64,000 nucleotides of DNA from the NCBI GenBank assembly GCA_023398955.1, contig JAEWRL010000144.1:62001-126000 (forward strand), written 5' to 3'. How positions within the stretch are numbered: position 1 is the stretch's first letter; each line of letters begins with the position of its first letter. This DNA comes from Pseudomonadota bacterium (GTDB lineage: Bacteria; Myxococcota_A; Polyangia; Polyangiales; Polyangiaceae). Position numbers and translations under genes: made by a program. The notes beneath the pieces were generated by a model. It saw only the letters and a list, made by a program, of their open reading frames with translations. It was not told the DNA's origin and did no database searches. Positions 58,897 through 64,000 of this stretch are shown here, piece by piece.

Positions 58897-60018
58897 CTAC
58901 GCCTTCGTCTTGCCCTGCTTGCGCAGCAGCTGGCGCCTCGCCGCCTGATTCACCGCCGACGGCACGTTCTTGCTCTTCGCGAGGAGCCTCAGGTCGTTGT
59001 CGCGAAGCAGTGGGACGAACGCCGCCGCGAAGGTGAAGGGCGTGCGAGGGTTGACGACGAGATTGAGCTTCACCCGGTAGCTTCGCGTCATCTCTCGGTT
59101 GCGTGCCAGGATTCGCAACACCTCCTCGCTCACACTACGACTCGCAGCGATCGCGATGGCGTCGTTCTCTCTCAGCATGGGACTCTTCGCGGCGGCACTG
59201 GCGACCAGGCGATTCGGGCTACGGACAAGGAGCAGACGTTCTGCGGAAGTGCCGAGCGTGGCGCGTCGGATCATCTCGGTGACGGTCATTTGACCGAGCC
59301 GCGCATAGAGCGGCACGAATTTCTGCCGTACCTGCTCGGCGCCCTCTTCGTCGAGCTCGTGCGTGTCGTCGCCATCGGCGAACTCCGTCGCCTTGGCGAT
59401 GCGTTCGACGTCACGGAACAACTCATCCCCGATCGTCGGCTCCCCCGTCGGTTCCGGGATCAACTCGTCGAGAATTGCAGCGGCTGCCTCCTCGAAGGCT
59501 GGCAGCGCCAGCCTCAGCCCGTTGCGCACCGCGAGCTCGATGAGACGGTTTGACGTCGACATCCGCACTCGAGGATTCAGATAGAGCTTCTCGATAGCTC
59601 GGGGGGTCTCCAGGAGACGCTGCTCATTTGTCGCAATCAGCTCGCCGATGCACTCGTCTGCCCGGGTGGCCAGTAGTTCCAGGGACTCCGCCGGCAGGCT
59701 CGGGTGCCGGAGCAACCGCTCCACGACGTCCGCGTCGCCAGCGAAATGGCTTGCCAGGGCCGCGCACGCAATCGGCTGAAGCTGCCCCTGTAGCGCGCCT
59801 TCCAGCATGGGACGGGGGAGATTCCCAAGCGTTGCCTCGGCGGTCCTCGACACGGTGGGGTCTGCGTCCGCCGCCAGCACTGCGATGACGGCGACGAGAT
59901 CCGGGGGCTTCGCTCCCGGGACGATGCCTTTTGCGGCCATCATTCGCATCGGCGCGGGCGCGTCGGGGCTCAGGACCTTACGGGCGGCGGGAGGCAGTGC
60001 GGCGGCATCGACGTTCAT
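58897..60018 (-). CDS. Conserved hypothetical protein with helical-repeat character
   Basis: A 373-residue cytoplasmic protein, almost all helical. Recurrent segments such as TLGNLPRPMLEGALQGQLQP, LLRHPSLPAESLELLATRAD, SNRLIELAVRNGLRLALPAFE and LLVRSPNRLVASAAAKSPML resemble HEAT/DUF2336-like repeats. It has no signal peptide or catalytic motif. It resembles a protein I have seen only as conserved hypothetical in myxobacteria. Its start (ATG 60018) is divergent from the SPFH gene, with 318 bases between. Confidence 0.7.
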   Translation of the reverse strand: MNVDAAALPPAARKVLSPDAPAPMRMMAAKGIVPGAKPPDLVAVIAVLAADADPTVSRTAEATLGNLPRPMLEGALQGQLQPIACAALASHFAGDADVVERLLRHPSLPAESLELLATRADECIGELIATNEQRLLETPRAIEKLYLNPRVRMSTSNRLIELAVRNGLRLALPAFEEAAAAILDELIPEPTGEPTIGDELFRDVERIAKATEFADGDDTHELDEEGAEQVRQKFVPLYARLGQMTVTEMIRRATLGTSAERLLLVRSPNRLVASAAAKSPMLRENDAIAIAASRSVSEEVLRILARNREMTRSYRVKLNLVVNPRTPFTFAAAFVPLLRDNDLRLLAKSKNVPSAVNQAARRQLLRKQGKTKA

Positions 60019-60336
60019 GGCGGTGGCCTACGCGATGATACGCGCGACCGCGTGCAGCGGGACAGGACATTGTGCGAGGTTGTCGCCAGCGGGTATCGCC
60101 AGCGGGTGTCGCCAGCGGGTGTCGCCAGGGGCCGGGGCTGACCGGACTCCACCGACCGGCCCCACCGGTCAGTCGCCGTCTTGGCGTGCCGCAGTATCTG
60201 CGAGGTCCGGTTGCCGGCCTTCCGCCCCGCATCTATTCTCCTCAATGCCCGGGGATTCGGTCACGCTCCCTTGGTGGTGGCCCCCCGAGGGTCCACCAAC
60301 GCATGTTCCGAAGCACCAAAGTAGGAAGGTCGCAAG
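60019..60336. other. 318-base divergent intergenic region with repeats
   Basis: Between the starts of the helical-repeat gene (minus) and the SPFH gene (plus). It contains four tandem 13-base repeats (60081-60132) and an inverted repeat TGACCGG (60139-60145)/CCGGTCA (60166-60172). Both promoters are expected here, so the repeats may be a regulatory array. Confidence 0.5.
60081..60132. repeat. Tandem 13-base repeat, four copies
   Basis: The unit TGTCGCCAGCGGG is repeated at 60081, 60094 (second base changed to A), 60107 and 60120 (last copy degenerate, GCCAGGGGC). The spacing is exact and without gaps. At 13 bases the copies lie on slightly different faces of the helix. Confidence 0.7.
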
Positions 60337-61653
60337 ATGGGTATCATGGACTTCGTCAAGGGCGGCGTGCAGCGCATGATGATTGCACGCGACGACGCTT
60401 TCAAAGATAGAGTTGTCTACAAGCACCCGGATCAGACCTTTCCGTTCTGGAGCCAGCTCACGGTGGATTCGGACGAGGTCGCGCTGTTCTTCAAAGACGG
60501 GCGCTATGTTGGGGCGCTCGGGCCGGGGCGGCACACACTGCAGACGCAGAACGTCCCCTTCCTGAATGCTCTGGTCGACCGCTTCACGGGCGGCAATGTC
60601 TTCATCAGCGAGCTCTACTTCGTAACGACTCGGCCGCAGTACAGTCAGGGATTCGGTGGCCCGATCGGCTCGATGCGAGATCCGGAGCTCGACATCAGGG
60701 TCAATCCCCGCGCGTTCGGCACGTATTCCTTTCGCGTCGTTGACCCTATTCGCTTCGTTCTGGAGTTCGTAGGGCAGACTGGTGCTGCCGATCCTGACCG
60801 GGCCATGCAGTGGGTTCGCGACCAGCTGATGATGGGCGTGAGGTCGACCCTGACGCGCCTGATTCGGTTGGGTGAGCTGACGATGATGGACTTTGGAACC
60901 GCGGGCCCTGACGTTGCTCGCTCCATCGTGCGGGACTGCCCGGATCTTACCCAGATCGGTGTGCAGGTGCTCGAGATCGCCAAGCTGAACCTCAATCTGT
61001 CCGATGAGGACCAGGCGCGCATCGACGAGTTCCAGGATCAAATTGTGCAGGCGAAGATCGACGCTCGGCGTGCGCGGATTGCCGTCGGGCAAGCTGAAGC
61101 GCAGGCGCAGGCACGCCAATTCGAGCTCGATCAGGAGTTTGCCAATCGCGCACGTTACCTCCAGCAGCTCGATATGGGGCGCTACCAGCAGTATGCGGGC
61201 GCGGAAGCAATGATGGGCATGGGGGAAGGCATGGCTCAAGGTGGGGAGGGGGCGGGCGCTGCCTTGACCGGAGCCGGTTTGGCGGCGGGAATGGGTATTG
61301 GAGCAGGTATGGGCTACGGAGCTCGTGCTACTTCTGGACCCGCGTACCCCCCTCCTGGGCACGCGCCGCCCGGGTATCCGCCGCCTGGGTATCCCTCGCC
61401 TGGGTACCCACCGCCCGGGTACCCACCGCCCGGGTACCCACCGTATCCTTCTCCCCCGGGCGCTCCCTACACCCAGGGGGGGGCCCCCGGCGCTGGCGGG
61501 GCGCCGATTCCTGCTGGCGCGGGTGCGGCGCCGCCTGCGGGAGATCTGGCCGGCGGGGTTGCGAGCATTTGCCGGCAATGCTCGGCGGCGAATCCTAGGA
61601 CAGCGAAGTTCTGCGCTTCTTGCGGCACACCCCTGGCGGGAACTGGTGGTTGA
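60337..61653 (+). CDS. SPFH-domain protein with PPGYP repeats and zinc ribbon
   Basis: A 438-residue protein. The N-terminal part is an SPFH/virion-core-like domain (KDRVVYKHPDQTFPFWSQLT, ALFFKDGRYVGALGPGRHTL, ISELYFVTTRP), followed by a helical region to about 275. Then comes a methionine/glycine-rich linker, a PGYPP repeat array near residues 340-370, and a C-terminal zinc ribbon (CRQCSAANPRTAKFCASCG). Such proteins, often next to kinases, are thought to build membrane-associated scaffolds. No transmembrane helix is obvious. ATG 60337 preceded by AGGAAGG. Confidence 0.85.
   Translation: MGIMDFVKGGVQRMMIARDDAFKDRVVYKHPDQTFPFWSQLTVDSDEVALFFKDGRYVGALGPGRHTLQTQNVPFLNALVDRFTGGNVFISELYFVTTRPQYSQGFGGPIGSMRDPELDIRVNPRAFGTYSFRVVDPIRFVLEFVGQTGAADPDRAMQWVRDQLMMGVRSTLTRLIRLGELTMMDFGTAGPDVARSIVRDCPDLTQIGVQVLEIAKLNLNLSDEDQARIDEFQDQIVQAKIDARRARIAVGQAEAQAQARQFELDQEFANRARYLQQLDMGRYQQYAGAEAMMGMGEGMAQGGEGAGAALTGAGLAAGMGIGAGMGYGARATSGPAYPPPGHAPPGYPPPGYPSPGYPPPGYPPPGYPPYPSPPGAPYTQGGAPGAGGAPIPAGAGAAPPAGDLAGGVASICRQCSAANPRTAKFCASCGTPLAGTGG
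61366..61455 (+). repeat. Tandem 15-base repeat encoding PPGYP
   Basis: Five 15-base units with consensus CCGCCCGGGTACCCA run from 61366 to 61440, and a degenerate sixth (CCGTATCCTTCTCCC) ends at 61455. A related unit CCTCCTGGGCACGCG precedes at 61351. They encode the proline/glycine/tyrosine repeat of the SPFH protein. Copies 4 and 5 are identical, suggesting recent slippage. Confidence 0.75.
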
Positions 61654-61686
61654 GCGCGTGGTGTCGATCCAGCGGCATGGTTACGC

Positions 61687-63501
61687 GTGAACCGCGAAGA
61701 GGAGACTGTGTTGCAGTTTCGCGGCCGCGCCGGCCCCGACGTGCCGCGGAAACCGGACGCGGAGCGAGCCGCAGCGACGGCACCTTGCCCGCGGGCGCCG
61801 CACCGTGGGTTCGCCAAGGCGTGCCCCCAGTGCCGTCAGCACTTCTCCGGCGATGCCCGGTTCTGCCCGTTCGATGGGGAGCAGTTGGCGCCCGCGCCCC
61901 ATTGGGATCCAGCGACGGATCCTATGATTGGCCATGTCATAGATGGTCGCTATGAGATAGAGTGCATGCTTGGCGAGGGGGGGATGGGGAGGGTCTACCG
62001 GGCCGTGCACGGTGCTTTGGGACGACGCTTCGCGCTGAAGCTCCTGAAGCACGAGCTCGCCTCGGATCCGGCGCTGTCGGCGCGCTTCATTCAGGAAGCC
62101 AAGGCGGTCGCCTCCGTGAACAGCCCGTCAATCGTCCAGATCACCGACTTTGGCCAGTTGCCGACGGGACAGCCCTACTTCGTCATGGAGCTCTTGCAGG
62201 GATGCGCTCTCAGCCGAGTTATCAATGAGCAGGGCCCGCTGAGTCCGCGCGACACGGCGCGAGTTGCGCGACCAGTCGCCGAGGGACTCGGGGTCGCCCA
62301 TGCGGCCAGGATCATCCATCGTGACCTGAAGCCTGACAACATACACATTGCAGGACTGGACACGTCCAACCCGGTCGTGAAAGTGCTTGATTTCGGTCTC
62401 GCTAAGGTAGCGGGGGCTAGCAGGTTGACGCGGGACGGTATGGTCTTCGGGACACCACACTATATGAGTCCGGAACAAGCAGCTGGTGAGCCCCTTGATC
62501 AGCGGGTGGACATCTATGCTTTAGGGGTGGTGATGTACGAGATGGCCACTGGACGGACTCCCTTCGAGGCAGACACGTACATGGGTGTGCTGACGCAGCA
62601 CATTCACGTCGTCCCAGTTCGTCCAAGTGTAGTGCTTGGACGAGATTCGCTCGGTGGCCTGGAGGAGATTATCCTGCGCTGCCTGGCGAAGATGCCGAAC
62701 GAACGCTACGGCGACATGGAGGAGGTGGCTCAGGCCTTGCGGCTGGTCGAGAGAGGGGCTGAACGAACTCGTGGAGTGCCGCTCGACAATGTGTCGCAAG
62801 CGCTCTCGCCGGCGCGGAAGCCGAAACTGCAATCCCCTAAGACGTCCTCGACAGAGCGCCTAGACGGTTCTGTCGAGGTAGCCGTCCCCGAGGATGGGTT
62901 GGCGCGGGCGCGAATGCGCCGCATTGAAACTTGGCCGGTCCGTGGGATCGTTTGGTGGCGTTCGGGGTCGGGGCCGCGCCTTTCTTTGCAAGGTACGCTC
63001 GCGTGGGTGATGGTGGTGGCGTGCGCCACTGGCGTCCTTGCTCTCATCTACTTGACGGCCCCAGGACGCAACAGCCAAGCGGCCGCAACCAAATCCTCAC
63101 CGCAGTCGAGACTCGGACCAGCCAGATCGTCTGTGCCGCCGGCTGAATCAACATTGCCACCGGGCGACCTTTCCACACGGGAGGGCATACAAGGAGCACC
63201 GCCCGTACTTCCGGACCGGTCCGAGCTACGGTTACCACGCGAGTCCCCGCGCGCGCCAACCACGCCGAGGTCGGGCGCAGAATCGGGGACGCAGGGACGT
63301 GCCCAAACGGCATGGGCGGCGGGCCAGCAATCCGTGAGGTCCGTGCCAGCGCGGCGAGCCACGGCCGGACGTCCTTCGGCAAGGCGCAGAGGTGCGCCCC
63401 CCGCCCCGTCAGCCACCGCGCAGAGCGTCGAGCCGGCGCGCCCCGCAGTGCGGGCACCCACGCTTGGTGGTGGCGATATCGTCGATCCCTGGGCACAATG
63501 A
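61687..63501 (+). CDS. Membrane Ser/Thr protein kinase with zinc ribbon
   Basis: A 604-residue protein. An N-terminal cysteine cluster (CPQCRQHFSGDARFCPFDG) forms a zinc ribbon at about residues 46-64. The Hanks-type kinase domain (about 88-350) has the glycine loop MLGEGGMGRVYRAV, the catalytic Lys in FALKLLKHEL, HRDLKPDNIHI, LDFGLAKVAG and GTPHYMSPEQAAG. A transmembrane helix near 440-460 (LAWVMVVACATGVLALIYLT) is followed by a proline/serine-rich extracytoplasmic tail without PASTA repeats. It phosphorylates proteins on Ser/Thr and may feed the FHA proteins. Starts with GTG 61687. Confidence 0.93.
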   Translation: MNREEETVLQFRGRAGPDVPRKPDAERAAATAPCPRAPHRGFAKACPQCRQHFSGDARFCPFDGEQLAPAPHWDPATDPMIGHVIDGRYEIECMLGEGGMGRVYRAVHGALGRRFALKLLKHELASDPALSARFIQEAKAVASVNSPSIVQITDFGQLPTGQPYFVMELLQGCALSRVINEQGPLSPRDTARVARPVAEGLGVAHAARIIHRDLKPDNIHIAGLDTSNPVVKVLDFGLAKVAGASRLTRDGMVFGTPHYMSPEQAAGEPLDQRVDIYALGVVMYEMATGRTPFEADTYMGVLTQHIHVVPVRPSVVLGRDSLGGLEEIILRCLAKMPNERYGDMEEVAQALRLVERGAERTRGVPLDNVSQALSPARKPKLQSPKTSSTERLDGSVEVAVPEDGLARARMRRIETWPVRGIVWWRSGSGPRLSLQGTLAWVMVVACATGVLALIYLTAPGRNSQAAATKSSPQSRLGPARSSVPPAESTLPPGDLSTREGIQGAPPVLPDRSELRLPRESPRAPTTPRSGAESGTQGRAQTAWAAGQQSVRSVPARRATAGRPSARRRGAPPAPSATAQSVEPARPAVRAPTLGGGDIVDPWAQ

Positions 63502-63576
63502 CGAGCGCAGCCCGCCGGGCCGAGTCGGGGGGACTAGGGTGCGGATGATCCGCGGACTGACGATGACGGTGGCTTA

Positions 63577-64000
63577 GTGGCTAAGCAAAAACTCCTTCTA
63601 GTGGATGCAGACCCGAGAAGCGTGCGGGTCTTGGAAGTGAGCCTTCGCAAGGCGGGATACAGCGTGACCACCGCTTCGGATGGCATGGACGCGTTGGCCA
63701 AGATCGAGCTCTCGGCGCCCGATTTGGTGCTGACAGATACGCGATTGCCTCGCCTGAATGGGTACGAGCTCGTACGTCGCTTGAAACTCAACGGTGAGTA
63801 CCGGGCAATCCCCGTGGTGTTCCTCACGAGCGAGAAATCCACGGAGGACAAGGTTCGCGGTTTGCAGCTTGGCGTCGAGGACTACCTGACGAAACCCATA
63901 TTCGTGCGGGAGCTCATTGCGCGGGTCAACCTACTGCTCGCGCGACAAACGCAAGAGCGGCTCGCCATGAACGGAGCGGGCGCGCCCACGCGCACACGTC
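63577..64000 (+). CDS. Response regulator, truncated by window edge
   Basis: GTG at 63577 comes directly after an in-frame TAG, so the start is fixed. The 141 visible codons encode a receiver domain: KLLLVDADPRSVRVLEVSL (acidic pocket), phosphorylatable Asp in PDLVLTDTRLPRLNGYEL, Thr/Ser in VVFLTSEKSTED and Lys in DYLTKPIFVRELIARV. A linker (RQTQERLAMNGAGAP) then begins, leading to an output domain outside the window. No histidine kinase is seen in the window. Confidence 0.85.
   Translation, partial: MAKQKLLLVDADPRSVRVLEVSLRKAGYSVTTASDGMDALAKIELSAPDLVLTDTRLPRLNGYELVRRLKLNGEYRAIPVVFLTSEKSTEDKVRGLQLGVEDYLTKPIFVRELIARVNLLLARQTQERLAMNGAGAPTRTR

Noticed and set aside
60081..60132. Possible CRISPR array
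   Set aside because: The repeats are contiguous 13-base units without spacers and no cas genes are present.

Overview
The window is high-GC bacterial chromosome with densely packed, mostly vertically inherited genes. The gene set suggests a myxobacterium or close relative (Myxococcota, probably Polyangia). The pointers are Ser/Thr kinases, FHA proteins, MJ0042/GYF zinc-ribbon proteins, many lipoproteins of unknown function, HEAT-repeat secreted proteins, a B-type SdhCAB and GTG/TTG starts. This is an inference from gene content; no rRNA or taxonomic marker was compared. No transposase, integrase, phage cluster or CRISPR array was seen.

Layout. 1-3839: a NifU-like fragment diverges from a translation operon (rpsP, khpA, rimM, trmD, a knot RNA methyltransferase, an LpxL-like acyltransferase) whose genes overlap by a few bases. 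3904-6183: a DUF72-like and a degenerate gamma-glutamyltransferase-like gene, then a PilZ gene on the other strand. 6430-13830: purD, serC-serA, two paralogous FHA genes and a DciA-like gene. 13934-15028: tRNA-Leu(CAA) and a METTL9/DREV-like methyltransferase. 15268-19775: Fe/Mn superoxide dismutase and sdhCAB. 19916-24640: conserved hypothetical, a diguanylate cyclase fused to a glycogen-binding (CBM48) domain, Bcp peroxiredoxin, a glycosyltransferase and an EAL phosphodiesterase. 25092-30001: lipoprotein/sensor, then a DUF4159 Tat protein coupled to a large VWA/GATase-like membrane protein.

30027-35504 is the most distinctive block. It holds myo-inositol-1-phosphate synthase, a LicC-like nucleotidyltransferase, a fusion of an inositol-phosphate cytidylyltransferase-like domain to a HisC/CobD-like PLP enzyme, and a CDP-alcohol phosphatidyltransferase. 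It looks like a polar head-group pathway (inositol and possibly ethanolamine-type) that is not a standard textbook arrangement. 35596-39645: a secreted HEAT protein and a zinc-ribbon/GYF membrane protein. 40049-44449: fmt, an HExxH protein, an unusual Hsp70 with a long proline-rich insertion and no lid, and a J-protein, all on the minus strand. 44563-53000: lon, polyphosphate glucokinase-like ROK, a secreted protein, murI, pyrB-pyrR and a probable pseudo-rhomboid. 53171-60018: lipoproteins, a sugar nucleotidyltransferase, a SPOR protein, nikR and a repeat-like protein. 60337-64000: SPFH/zinc-ribbon protein, a membrane Ser/Thr kinase with its own zinc ribbon, and a truncated response regulator.

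Gene starts were chosen by family length, overlaps and Shine-Dalgarno sites; several remain uncertain and this is stated. Product names rest on motif recognition by eye, with no database search.
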